Below are positions 42,846 through 53,576 of a stretch of 64,000 nt of DNA, in pieces. The notes under the pieces were generated by a model. It saw nothing but the letters and a program-made list of their open reading frames with translations. It ran no database searches and was not told the origin of the DNA. Location: assembly GCA_944739405.2 (NCBI GenBank), contig OX123183.2:93634729-93698728 (forward strand), written 5' to 3'. This DNA is from Euclidia mi (lineage: Eukaryota > Arthropoda > Insecta > Lepidoptera > Erebidae). Numbering within the stretch: the first letter of the stretch is position 1; each line of letters opens with the position of its first letter. Both the position numbers and the translations under genes were made by a program.

Positions 42846-43579
42846 TAGTTTAAAAAACACTAGAAAAACACGCTTTCAAAAATGTACGTAAAAGAAAAAA
42901 AATTATGGATCGTTAAAGTTGTCTCTATTTATGGGCTAAAGTGTAAACTATGTGCTTTTAATTATAATATTTGATTGTAAAAGCGTGGGGCGCTGGAACA
43001 GGAAAGACGTTCTTGTTTAACTTGTTAAAAAATCAAGTGAACAGATGTTACGGGAAGCAGGTTAGACAGATTGGCGCTTTAACTGGAGTTGCAGCATGAC
43101 TAGTAGGTGGCTCTACATTAAACAGTCTGTTCAAAGTACCTGTTTATCGAACTCAGACAAAATATGCGCCATCAGCAACGAGAGATGACATTCACCGACA
43201 TTTTTAACGCCTTTTCTTTCAGGAAATTAAGTATCTACATAAGGGTAATGCGTCAACAGTGGCAAAATGTAGAGTTCTTTTTCGTGGACGAGATATCTTT
43301 GGTTCCCTTTGGTAACCCTATGGCGGTATGAATGTTATGCTCTTGTGCGATCTCATGCAGTTTCCGCCAGGAAGTTAGTATTTGTATTTCTTAACAATAA
43401 AGTGTTTCCTGTTCCAGCGCCCCACACTTTTTACAATCAAATATTATAATTAAAAGCACATAGTTTACAGTTCAGCCCAGAAATAGAGATAACTTGAACG
43501 ATCCATAATTTATTTTTTGTTTCACGTGTATTTTTGAAAGCGTGTTTTTCTAGTGTTTTTTAAACTATTAATTTATTTT
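42835..43579. mobile_element. Foldback structure with ~172-bp arms around a PIF1-like helicase relic
   Basis: Arms 42835-43005 and 43405-43579 are inverted copies (AATTAATAGTTTAAAAAACA outside, GTGGGGCGCTGGAACAGGAA inside). Between them the plus strand encodes GAGTGKTFLFNLLKNQV (Walker A) running out of the left arm, IGALTGVAA, LFKVPVYRTQTKYAPSATRD, RVMRQQWQNVEFFFVDEISL (Walker B DE) and, after frameshifts, GGMNVMLLCDLMQFPPG. This order is PIF1-type helicase, as in Helitrons. Part of the Walker A coding sequence lies in both arms, so the inverted duplication includes coding DNA. Multiple frameshifts make it non-functional. Confidence 0.75.
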
Positions 43580-43682
43580 ATACATTTTGGTCTTTGATAA
43601 CGAAATAATTTTAACATTTATACATTTATTTTAAGTAGGCGAATGAGCCCGCATCTTCTCCACCTCTGCCAGTGCGTCTGTA

Positions 43683-43865
43683 TTACATGGTGTCATCTGT
43701 CAGCTTAGAACAATCTAGCTCTTCAGTCTGGAAACCACTAAGTGATTTTACTCTACCTAGGGCCACATATGCCTGTCCAGCCGCAAAAGTACGGGACCCT
43801 AAGTACACCACTGCGTGGTCTACAATATATAATTGGTTTGAAACCTGATCGTGTTCAAAGTCCAT
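43683..43865 (-). pseudogene. PIF1-like helicase C-terminal fragment
   Basis: The minus strand reads FAAGQAYVALGRVKSLSGFQ, TEELDCSKLTDDTM. The QAYVALSRV motif near the end of PIF1/Helitron helicases is plain (Ser to Gly here). It lies 100 bp outside the foldback and on the opposite strand to its Walker motifs, so the helicase remnants have been rearranged. Confidence 0.65.
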
Positions 43866-44073
43866 TACGTGGCCTTTCTCACAAGTGCAAACACGACTAT
43901 GATGTGATATTCCATCATAGAATGCCAGTGCCTATTTTCCAGCTTCATCATCAGACCTTGAAACCTAATCGTGGTCAAAGTTTATTACAAGACTTTACTA
44001 AGAAATCCAAAACAGCTCTGATACGATTTTCCATCATGAAGTTCCAGTTCATATCTTCCGGCTCCATTATCAA
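43838..44073. repeat. Two diverged tandem units of 120 bp
   Basis: TTGAAACCTGATCGTGTTCA (43838) and TTGAAACCTAATCGTGGTCA (43958) start two aligned units that both contain TTCCATCAT and end in a CATCATCAGACC or CATTATCAAATC stretch. Confidence 0.75.
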
Positions 44074-44499
44074 ATCAGTTCGATAGTACCATATTATTGT
44101 ATTGTCATCAACATTACATACAGCTGCCAATTTTCATTATGCTACGACCCTTGGAAGATGGTTAAATTAGTTACCTTAGATTCAATTACATAGTTAGTTA
44201 CATACAGGTCGACCTAATAAAAGTGTGTTAAAATAATTCAGTAGGTATAATTCACTTACATACAATATATTACATGAGTTTTTAGTCTCGCAAAAATCCA
44301 AGCTTTGTTAACTATTTATCAGTTTTTAGTACGAGTATCTCGCCTCTTTAAAAAAATACGCAGTATCAAAGGATCATTTGAAAAATCTAAAAGTAATTTA
44401 GTGTCGGAATTGTCCCTTCAGTCGTATAAAAAAATGTGTTTGTTTAGTCAAGTGTGTACTTCTTGTCAGCTGATGTCGATGAATTTCTGACTTATTTGT

Positions 44500-44657
44500 G
44501 TAAGTAAAGGTAGCGGAATAAAAAAGATCAATTTATATCATAACAATTATTTCTGCTCTATTTTCCATTTCACTCAGAGTAAGTAAAGGTAGCGGAATAA
44601 AAAAGATCAATTTATATCATAACAATTATTTCTGCTCTATTTTCCATTTCACTCAGA
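44500..44657. repeat. Exact 79-bp tandem duplication
   Basis: 44500-44578 and 44579-44657 are identical (each starting GTAAGTAAAGGTAGCGGAAT). Confidence 0.95.
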
Positions 44658-45356
44658 GTGTAATCTTTTATCTATTCTAATCACGAGTGATAACCTTCGT
44701 ACTATACTTTGGCGAGTGAATCAATATTCTATTGTAACGCAGTAAGAGTGATGACTGATGACACATACTAAACTGTGTCATTGTTTACTGATAATCTGCC
44801 TGTAGTTGATTTGTAAATAGATAACTTATATTTTTACCAAACATAAACTATAAAGATACAGTAAAAATATACCTACAGATGTCCTGCTTAATTAGTCATG
44901 CATGACAAATAACACTGTTTTCTGAGTCCAAAGTAGAGTTCCTTTAAAAATGCGGTAAAAATACGTCCGCAGTAAGTTACAGAGACATTATGAGGACTTT
45001 TCGTCGATTCCTTTCTTGTACGTGTCGTCTATCGTAGAGAGTGCCCGTCTAAATTGAGCGCAGTTTCAAGTCTGATTATAACCACTGTACAAAGATACCT
45101 CTACTTTTCGACCTTCGACCACTCTACGTCTAAGTGATCATGTTTGTGTTTTACGATATATAGTCCAGCGGTAAAATAAGTGGTAACTCAATTTAGAATC
45201 TTTCATCGTCTCTTGCTCGGCTTACTATCAATATATATTTAAATTATAAAAATTGCTATGTTATTAATGTCTCGCAGTGCGCAGAGATACAAAGATATTT
45301 GCGTTTACAAAGATATTTATCGTTAAGAAATGCAGCTACTTACTTCCAAAACAAAT
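44658..45356. other. Unassigned intergenic sequence
   Basis: No gene or repeat family was recognised. AAAGATATTT recurs around 45290-45317. Confidence 0.35.
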
Positions 45357-45445
45357 GTCGTCATCATCATCATCAGACCTATATATATATATATAAATAT
45401 TTACTGTCCCACTGCTGGGCACGTACCTCTCACTATGGGAAGGGT
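45357..45445 (-). repeat. SINE family B 3' end
   Basis: CGTCATCATCATCATCAGAC, a (TA)n insertion, then TACTGTCCCACTGCTGGGCA and CTCTCACTATGGGAAGGGTC. Confidence 0.6.
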
Positions 45446-45585
45446 CAGGCCTCATGAATCAGGGAAAAACCGACTTCATGAAACGTAAACTCGAGTGAGT
45501 GATCGATCGATAAGCAAGAAAGTTACCCACATGCGGATGGTAGGCGGGCTGTTATTTGATCTGACAAAGTGGATGAAACTATTAA

Positions 45586-47712
45586 TCTATACTAATATAA
45601 TGAAGCGGAAGAGTTTGTTTGTTTGTTTGTTTGTTTGTTTGAACGCGCTAATCTCAGGAACTACCGGTCGGATCTAAAAATTCTTTTTGTATACGATAGC
45701 CCAATTATTCCGGAAGGCTATAGGCTATATAACATAACGCTTCGACCCTTTGGGGCCGGGCAAAAGGCTAAAAAGGCTAAAACATAATGTCGGCTAATCT
45801 CATCAACTAGCAGTCGGATTTTAAAAATTGTTATTGCCTATGATAGCCCAATTATTCCGAAAGGCTATAGGCTATATAAAATTACGCCAAACCTTTTAGA
45901 GGCCAGACAAAATAATAAAATGGTCAAACGAGAACGGGGAGGGTTGGGTCAAAGGCAAAAAAAGGCTAAACGAATAGGATGCGATCTATATGGGTATCGT
46001 TTTCGAAATTTTCAGGACGCTGATTAATAATATGAAATTTATTTAGTGATCCAAGATGGCGGACGGGAAATCAAAGATGGCGGATGAGAAAATTTTAAAT
46101 ATCAATATGGGTATCGCCTTCGATATTTTAAGGGGTGGAGAATGGAAATACAACATTTATTTCGTGATCAAAGATGGCGGATGGGCAATCAAAGATGGCG
46201 GATGGGAAAACGAATCAATATTGGTATCGTCTCCGATGTTTAAAGGGATGGGAAATCCAAATACAACATCTATTTCGTGATTCAAGATGGCGGATGGGAA
46301 ATCAAAAATGGCGGATGGCAAAAATTTAAAAAATCAGTATTACCCATACTGATTTTTAAATTTTTGCCATCCGCCATTTGATATTCATCGTCGTATCGTT
46401 TTTGATATTTTAAGGGGTGGAGAATCGAAATACAACATCTATTTCGTGATAAAAGATAGCGGATGGGAAAATTTTTAAAAATCAATATTGGTATCGTCTC
46501 CGATGTTTAAAGGGATGGGAAATCCAAATACAACATCTATTTCGTGATTCAAGATGGCGGATGGGAAATCAAAAATGGCGGATGGCAAAAATTTTAAAAT
46601 CAGTATGGGTATCGTTTTTGATATTTTAAGGGGTGGAGAATCGAAATACAACATCTATTTCGTGATCAAAGATGGCGGATGGGCAATCAAAGATGGCGGA
46701 TGGGAAAATTTAAAAAAAACAATATTGGTATCGTCTCCGATGTTTAAAGGGATGGGAAATCCAAATACAACATCTATTTCGTGATTCAAGGTGGTGGATG
46801 GGAAATCAAAAATGACGGATGGGAAAAATTTAAAAAATCAGTATGGGTATCGTTTTTGATGATTTAAGGGATGGTGAATCCAAATACAACATCTATTTCG
46901 TGATCAAAGATGGCGGATAGGAAAGCAAAGATGGCGGACGGGTTTTATTTTTTAAAGTCGATATGGTTATCGTCGCCGATATTTAAAGGGATGGGGAATC
47001 CAAATCCGACATCTATTTCGTGATCAAAGATGGCGGATGAGAAATCAAAGATGGCGGATGAGAAAGTTTTAAAAAACAATATGGTTATGGTCTCCGATGT
47101 TTTAAGGGATGGCGAATCGAAATACAACATCTATTTCGTGATCAAAGATGGCGGATACGAAATCAAAAATGGCGGACGGGTTTTTTTTTTAAGTCGATAT
47201 GGGTATCGTCTCCGATATTTTAAGGAATAGGGAATTCAAAAATACCATCTATTTCGTGATCAAAGATGGCGGATGGGATTTTTTCTAAAAATCAATATGG
47301 GTATCGTATCCGATGTCTGAAGGGATGGGGAATCCAAATACAACATCTATTTCGTGATTCAAGATGGCGGATGGGAAAAATTTAAAAAATCAATATTGGT
47401 ATCGTCTCTGATGATTTAAGGGATGGTGAATCCAAATACAACATCTATTTCGTGATCAAAGATGGCGGATAGGAAATCGAAGATATCAGACGGGATTTTT
47501 TTAAGTCGAGATGGGTATCGTCTCCGATATTTTAAGGAATGGGGAATTCAATATTATATAAAATCTATGTTTGTTTTTGCATCATTTATAGACCCTGGAA
47601 TGAAAAGAAATTCAGCGCTAAGTCAATGTTAACTTTGGAAAAGGGGCTTGGAAAAAAGGGAATTCAATAAAAACTCTTAAAAAGGCGATACGGAGTTCGC
47701 TGGGTCAGCTAG
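45586..47712 (+). mobile_element. Non-autonomous Helitron, 2.1 kb, with internal minisatellite
   Basis: 5' end A/TCTATACTAATATAATGAAG, (TTTG)n, GAACGCGCTAATCTCAGGAA. 3' end: hairpin remnant GCGATACGGAGTTCGC, then GGTCAGCTAG at 47712 followed by T. TC start, CTAG end and insertion between A and T are the Helitron hallmarks. No Rep/helicase is encoded. Most of the interior is a tandem array. Confidence 0.85.
46040..47560. repeat. Helitron-internal minisatellite, ~13 units of about 100-120 bp
   Basis: Each unit has ATCTATTTCGTGATCAAAGA, TGGCGGATGGGAAA (often twice), AATCAATATGGGTATCGT, CTCCGATGTTTAAAGGGATG. CTATTTCGTGAT anchors recur near 46163, 46270, 46438, 46537, 46656, 46772, 46891, 47011, 47130, 47249, 47348 and 47446. 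One unit is partly inverted: 46306-46340 folds onto 46346-46379 with one bulge. Open frames starting MADGKSKMADGK are by-products of the array. Confidence 0.9.
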
Positions 47713-48062
47713 TTTTATTATAAACGAGAGCAGTAACTAACCTGCCTACTACGGCTCACGTGATCGTAAGCGACTAACCGTGCTTGTTTGATGCCAGTAA
47801 TCCTAGCCAGTATTCCTAACGATTCGATGGCAACCTTAAAGAAAGGGGAAAAAAGGAACCTATCTTTGCCTTCGTATGCTAAACTCTTATCCTACAGCAT
47901 CTCCCCTTCTAAAGAAATAGAGAATGGTGTATATGGCATTGTATCTATAATATTTGGTAGTACTTTTGTGGTTTCTTCCCCGCATTAAAACAACTGAATA
48001 ATTTACTGAAATAAATAAATTATTTTTTTAGTAAGACTCACTTGTGTCACGTGGTGATGGAT
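47713..48062. other. Sequence between Helitron and SINE C
   Basis: A stretch near 47745-47790 (CTACGGCTCACGTGATCGTA, then AGCGACTAACCG) vaguely resembles the repeat at 58895-59060. No gene seen. Confidence 0.35.
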
Positions 48063-48283
48063 TAAGAAAACGGATGTCACCACCCCATATCGTCCCATGG
48101 GTGTCGTAAGAGCCGACAGAGGGAGCATATTATGCAGAGAACAGCACTGTAAGAGACGGAAAACTTGATACAAACCCTATACCAACCCGTTTGGCCAGCG
48201 TGGTATAGTAGGCCAATTTCTCCTTTCAAAAGAGAGGCCTAGTCCAGCAGTGGACTGTTAAAGGCTGATGATGATGATGAAGA
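48063..48283 (+). repeat. SINE-like family C, longest copy
   Basis: Leader TGTCACCACCCCATATCGTC, then GGGTGTCGTAAGAGCCGACA; body AAACTTGATACAAACCCTAT, CCCGTTTGGCCAGCGTGGTA; end CAGCAGTGGACTGTTAAAGG, CTGATGATGATGATGA. The leader is shared with SINE A copies at 29967 and 59295. Confidence 0.7.
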
Positions 48284-48599
48284 CTCACTTTAAGATTCAT
48301 AAATATAAACATCAAAGCATTTCTGATACGCGTAAATCAAGTCCAAATACAGCCACCGGCCCTTGTAACAACAGTCATACATGCGATGAGTAATCACAAA
48401 GATTTCAGTCTCACAGATTAACCCTACATCTGCACTCAATGTTACTGATACGATATTACAATTTGATTTGACAACCATGACTCAGGCAGATAGCACGAGC
48501 TATGATCAACTCCGATAACACCATAAATTATATACTTATGTTTCTTCTTATGACTAAGCAATCGGTGCTTTGGCAAATGCGTCGTCGTAATTTGTAGAG

Positions 48600-48870
48600 A
48601 CTTTGATCTTATTATTTTTCGTTTTTTCACGAAGGTCGTGTCTCCAAAGAAGGTTGTCCACTAGATCCTTCCTCCTTCACGTGTTTCTTTCTTCGCCGGC
48701 AAGCTTCAGAGGGGCGTTGATAGGTAGCACTGTAAGATGTTTGGTTGTGTTCAATCATCAAGTTGGGGAGCGCCCACGTGATCTTATTCTTTCTATCTTT
48801 CCTGTGATCATTAGTTTCTCCAAACTATCAAAATTTCGACACGTTCTTGAGAGTCATTGTTATAGTTAAG
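48600..48870 (-). pseudogene. Possible LINE protein C-terminal remnant
   Basis: The minus strand contains KLMITGKIERIRSRGRSPT in one frame, recalling the 'GRPPTRW' region of LINE C-termini, followed by shifted frames. No RT core is present and the similarity is weak. The plus-strand open frame (48603-48869) has no recognisable domain. Confidence 0.25.
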
Positions 48871-49664
48871 TATATTAGTAGAGGCATTTAATTTCTAAAA
48901 GCAGTTGTATAATATTCGTGATTTAAATTGTATCATCTGATATACCGTCGTCGCTTCTAGGATGGTTACTTTCGATTCTATCGGAATAAAAGGATACATT
49001 TAAAAAGTTAAAAGAACTGAGAATTCATTGAAACGACAATAAGTTAATGAAGAAAATAATTTCGAAGAGAAGAAGAGGACGTAAAAAAGTATAAGATATA
49101 CCTATATCTTTTTTCTTATAAATGGTTGAAAAAAAATTCTGCATTAGTGTATTTTTTGTTGTTAATTTAGAAAATAGTGAACAAACAAATTCGTAATAAC
49201 TCACTGATGGTTGAGCTGAAAGTAGTAGCTGATACTGCGTATATCACGCAGTGGTAATGTGGTAATTAAGATGAAAAAATATTTCTTATTATGCGTGTAA
49301 ACCAAAAAAGGCAATACGCGGCTCCACCCGCTTGAATTTTATTGTACAACTTAATTTTATATCAGAACATGATTCCAGGGACGGTGGTATCAATCGCTTG
49401 TTGAAGGAATAAAAATATTAATATAGTTAAAACAATTATTTCTAAAAATATCAAAAATAATTGTTTCTAAGTAAATCATAAACAGTGTTTCTTTGTGAGA
49501 ACGCAGACATTAACGCCGTTGTGACAGTTGTCAGCTATCAGCAAGTATAACATTAGTGACTAACAACGCATTGTTATTATGACAATTTACTGTGTGCTAT
49601 GTTGTTTTGTTCTCATAACAGTGTGAGGGCTTGGAGATAACCAGAGTTAACATATAAACTGGTT
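48871..49664. other. AT-rich intergenic sequence, nothing recognised
   Basis: No gene. A small inverted pair AACAATTATTT/AAATAATTGTT lies around 49430-49470. Confidence 0.35.
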
Positions 49665-49865
49665 TTTATATGTATAAGGGTAAGGTCCTTGTCCATCAAC
49701 CTGATCATGTGCGGGTTGGCAAACTTCATGTATATTTGGAGAACATTATGGAAAACTTGAAAGTTTTCTAAAAACGTCGTCGGCAACATCGTGAGAAAAC
49801 CTGCATGTCCCCAGACATACAGGTTTCCTCACGATGTTGCTTTCACTGTTTAACAAGTGATATTT
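49665..49865 (-). repeat. SINE family B middle part with internal hairpin
   Basis: AAGGGTAAGGTCCTTGTCCA, GTGCGGGTTGGCAAACTTCA, TTTGGAGAACATTATGGAAA match family B. 49783-49809 and 49814-49840 (GCAACATCGTGAG...) form a 27-bp near-perfect hairpin (two mismatches). Confidence 0.6.
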
Positions 49866-49871
49866 TAAAAT

Positions 49872-50125
49872 GTGACTGCCTCCGTGGTCTAGTATGCGAC
49901 TGCTGATCGGAGGTCCCGGGTGCGATGCCCGGGTCAGGCAAAGTGTTACTGGGTTTTTCCAAATTCTTAGTAGCAGCACGGAGTCTGGTGATGTGGTAAC
50001 GGCAATAGACTCGCCAACTATTACGTAGGACCTTGAAATTCATGGCGAAATGTGGGTGTAATGTTACTAATGTTATACCTCTGCCTACCCCTTCGGGGAT
50101 ACAGGCGTGAATCTATAAATAAAAT
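49872..50125 (+). repeat. SINE family A
   Basis: Head GACTGCCTCCGTGGTCTAGT with B box GGGTGCGATGCCC; body TAGTAGCAGCACGGAGTCTG; end CTCTGCCTACCCCTTCGGGG, ATACAGGCGTGAATC, then (AAAAT)n. It has the same tail as 29967 but a different microsatellite end. Confidence 0.8.
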
Positions 50126-50524
50126 AAAATAAAATTTTAAAATGTCATTCTTACATCTCTATCTGATTTAGACCCGAATTAAATTTATCAGAATGGATTC
50201 CCATTAGATCTATTGAATAAGACTGTGGAACTTCTGGAGCTATACCTACATAGGAAGGTGTCGCAGAAAGTCAACTGTAAAAATGTAAGGGTAGTGTATT
50301 TTGTACTTGGCCAAAGGCTAGCAAGTCTGTACAATGGATGACTCATATTATTTGTGCGTTAATCTTAGTTATATCACTAAATATCGCAGTTTATCAGTTG
50401 GCGATACTCGACAGAAACCCTTAGTAGGTACCGACTAGTCATCATGTATGGGATTCTCATTTAATATGAATATATTTTCTATCTATTACGTACCTACATT
50501 TATTAAATTTCAATCAGCACAGGA

Positions 50525-50725
50525 CGCAGCGATAGCATAGCAGAGGGTTTCGGGCACTGATGTCATTTAGAAGTTATGTGCGGATTGAATTGATAGCTAT
50601 CGCTTGCTGGATGGTGGTAGAAAACATCGTGAGGAAACCTACAAATCTGAGAGTTCTCCATAATGTTTGCGAAAGACATGTAAAGTCTGCCAACTAGCAC
50701 TTGGCTAGTGTGGTGTATTATAACC
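50525..50725 (+). repeat. SINE family B, degraded
   Basis: GCAGCGATAGCATAGCAGAG, TTATGTGCGGATTGAATTGA, AACATCGTGAGGAAACCTAC, TTCTCCATAATGTTTGCGAA. The GAT tail is lost. Confidence 0.6.
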
Positions 50726-52037
50726 TAAATCTAATATGAAAAGAGACATGTGTGGGTCATGCAATGGAACATTAACAAGACTGATGATAGGTGCATATCT
50801 TTCATCATAGAAAATAATCGTAGCTGTAGTATTGCGCGGGTCTTATCCCGCTTGCATCCAAGGCCTTCGCCCCAAGCTTGGGGTTCGCTTCCTAGAGGTA
50901 GGTATAGAGTATTAGCTTTTCCACAGTTGGTCCTGGCGACGATGTATTCTTGAGAACGAACTCCTTAAAAGCATTTAATCTGTAGTTGCGTATTATCTAG
51001 ATTGATCATAATCCCAACTGTAATAGGTTATCACTATTTTACTTGTTTATTTCACTGGAAGCTTTGAATTTAACACCGACATTTTTCAGATATTGACTCG
51101 CCTACTCATATTGTGATAATATTATGCGCCATTGCCGTGAATCTCCTTGTTGTAGAATTATAGGGTTAGTGCCATTTAATTTTATTATTGCTTCTTTATA
51201 CAGCATAAAAAAGTCTATATAAAATACATAAAGAAATTAAGAAAACTAAATGCATGCAGACAACAAAAATCTAAACATTCTTAAGGTGGAGTGTACTTAC
51301 TAACTCCGTACACTGCCTATCTTGCTCTTGTCAACACAGCCAAAAAAAAGATAGATTTTGGCGGTTCATACCACAAAAAAGCAATAAGTAAATTGAGATA
51401 TCTGTCTGTCTAGAGGAATCGGCATAAGTTGTGCATGTTGATGTTCCTTTTTACCGCTCAAGCGTAAATATTTCCTTGAGGTCATCACTATGTCAGTAAT
51501 CCCATGGACATGATTCTCATACATACGACTACTTTACACTGCGCTAATAATGAGTAAAAACTTTTCCGTTGCGGTCAAGCATTCATAGTGCTTTATACCG
51601 ACCAGTCAATCGTAGAATTGCAAAGCGTATTTGCCGTGACGACACGGAGTGTGAACAACAGCCTTCATGGGTTCCAGTTCTCTCAAGAGAAACAAAAATA
51701 AAACCTGAACCTACAAAGTAAAAATCTGCTGTGTGGTTTTAGGTCCGTCAATATAAATGCAAGAATTTTTTAAATCTTACCCGTCCTGGCCTGGAGGACG
51801 CAACTGCAGATGAGCCAACAACATCAAGGCTTTCATACCGTGCAAAGCCTAATTATGGACTCATATTCCACCTCTTCTAGCAGATAGAGGAAGTGTCTGT
51901 GATTCTCTCCTAAAGATGTCGTGAACGTACACACCGCGGGGTCCGTCGATATTCCGTTGATACCAAACATGTGAAGTACAACAAGATTATTTTAGAACCC
52001 AAACTTTGCGCGTCACAAGTTCCCTTTAATAAAAATT
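50726..52037. other. Unassigned intergenic sequence
   Basis: A moderately GC stretch at about 51770-51950 was read in all frames; frames break after at most about 30-40 residues and no domain was recognised. Confidence 0.35.
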
Positions 52038-52114
52038 GATTTAAAATCTGACTTAGTTTTTTCTACGTAGATAGAGTAGTAGTATAATAGTATGGATGTT
52101 TTTTTTTAAATATT

Positions 52115-52335
52115 TTATAGACTCACGCCTGTAGGGGTAGGCAGGGGTGTAATATTACACCTACATTTCGCCATGAATTTTTAGGTCCCACGTCATAGGG
52201 GGCGAGTCTATTGCCGTTATCGGGCACATCACCAGACTCCGTGCTGCTACTGAGAATTCGGAAAAAACCCAGTAACACTTTTGCCCGATCCGGGAATCGA
52301 ACCCGGGTCCTCTGATCAGCAGTCGCATAAGCTTT
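52115..52335 (-). repeat. SINE family A
   Basis: Plus-strand order is reversed: AGACTCACGCCTGTAGGGGT, AGGCAGGGGTGT, AGACTCCGTGCTGCTACTGA, CCGGGAATCGAACCCGGGTC (B box on minus), GATCAGCAGTCGCATAAGC. Confidence 0.8.
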
Positions 52336-52395
52336 TAAATCTATTCTCTAGTCCAGTGAATAGCGTCACTGGACTAGAGAATAGATTTAAAAGCT
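52330..52395. repeat. Perfect hairpin, 30-bp arms, 6-nt loop
   Basis: 52330-52359 (AGCTTTTAAATCTATTCTCT...) and 52366-52395 are exact reverse complements around ATAGCG. Confidence 0.95.
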
Positions 52396-52713
52396 GACTT
52401 AGCTTTTTCTACGTAAGTAGATAGAGTGGTAGTATAATAGTATGGATGTATGATGACTAATTGTGTGTAGGCTTTTAAGTATATTTGCTTGATAAGCCCT
52501 TCATGTTTACAACATATGAGTCATCGATAGCACGAGCTATGAATAACACTAATATTTTGATTATTATCACTCCTTTCAAGTGGCGAATGTATAGTCACTA
52601 CAGGAATTTAAACTTTCGTGGTCATTTAAACTTATATTAAATTGTCTTTCGGGATATATACCCATTGATTTATATACCACGTATCTTTGTTTTGTGTAAC
52701 CGATATTTTGGCA

Positions 52714-52966
52714 CTGTTGCAAGCGCCATGTTCACGGATGTACAGTGGAACAACTTCCCGCTAGATCACCTTAAGGGCAAGAATCGCTCGGCAAGATATC
52801 GTCGCTTCCAGTGCTAATTTACACACACATTGACACACGTATACAAAACCAGTTTCTAGTGTGCCTCGACTCAATGGGCGAGCCAAGGAAATTTTTTTCA
52901 GACTGGTCCAGCGCCGACTTGTTTGATTGTACATCCGTACATCCGTGAACATGGCGCTTGCAACAG
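52714..52966. mobile_element. 253-bp MITE with 30-bp perfect TIRs
   Basis: Left end CTGTTGCAAGCGCCATGTTC, right end GAACATGGCGCTTGCAACAG; the 30-bp inverted repeats are exact. No target duplication was clear. A 72-codon frame crossing it is not a gene. Confidence 0.88.
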
Positions 52967-53147
52967 ATGATATAGTCACTGTTTACCTATAGAGAACTAG
53001 GACTGAAACTAGGACACTGAAAGAGAAGATCGTAAGCGAGCAAAGAAGAAAGAAAATGCCGTTTGTAGTATTTTTAAGATTGATTTGGTTGCGCCCAAAT
53101 TATGCTCGTGGCATGAGGCCGATGTATTTATGTATATTTTCAATATA

Positions 53148-53350
53148 ATGTAGTAAAGGATGCCCGCAGCAACGACCTTACATTTTATATAACCATTTTT
53201 GCCCGATCCCGTGAGAATTTCAGAAAATCACTCCTTAGTGCACCTCTACGGTCGGTAAAGAACATACGTGCGAAATGTCAGCTTCTTGTGCCCAGTAGTT
53301 TTGGCTGTACGTTGTCTGACAGTAAGTTAGTAACGCAGAAATTTTATCTT
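53148..53350 (-). mobile_element. Helitron-like element, minus orientation
   Basis: Read on minus it has GCGTTACTAACTTACTGTCA, CAGCCAAAACTACTGGGCAC, GTGCACTAAGGAGTGATTTT and ends GTCGTTGCTGCGGGCATCCT. It is the same type as 26597-26803. Confidence 0.6.
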
Positions 53351-53363
53351 ATATCTTATCTAA

Positions 53364-53576
53364 TCTAATACTAATTGTATAAAGCTGAAGAGTTTGTTTG
53401 TTTATTTGGTTGAACGCGCTAATCTCAGGAACTACCGGTCCGATTTGAAAAAATTTTTCAGTGTTAGATAGGTCATTTATCGAGGAAGGCTATAGGCTAT
53501 ATAACATCACGCTATGAGCCACAAGAGCGGAGCAGTAGCCTTAAATAACGCGGGTGTAACTGCGGGCATCATCTAG
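53364..53576 (+). mobile_element. Short Helitron, first of a tandem pair
   Basis: 5' A/TCTAATACTAATTGTATA, GAACGCGCTAATCTCAGGAA; 3' hairpin region CGCGGGTGTAACTGCGGGC and end ATCTAG (53576) followed by T. Confidence 0.8.

Larger units (their letters stand above)
52038..52450. repeat. Direct duplication flanking a SINE A and a perfect hairpin
   Basis: 52038-52100 (CTGACTTAGTTTTTTCTACG, GTAGTATAATAGTATGGATG) recurs at 52385-52450 (CTGACTTAGCTTTTTCTACG, GTAGTATAATAGTATGGATG). Between them lie the SINE A at 52115-52335 and the hairpin 52330-52395. Confidence 0.8.

Noticed and set aside
46056..47230. Repeated small frames beginning MADGKSKMADGK
   Set aside because: By-products of the Helitron minisatellite array.
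45586..47712. CRISPR-like array
   Set aside because: The units are contiguous 100-120 bp tandem repeats without regular unique spacers, and the sequence is an insect Helitron.
51770..51950. Minus-strand exon ending with a GTAAG donor
   Set aside because: All frames break within about 40 residues and no family was recognised.
52761..52979. 72-codon minus-strand frame
   Set aside because: Runs through the 253-bp MITE and its terminal repeat.
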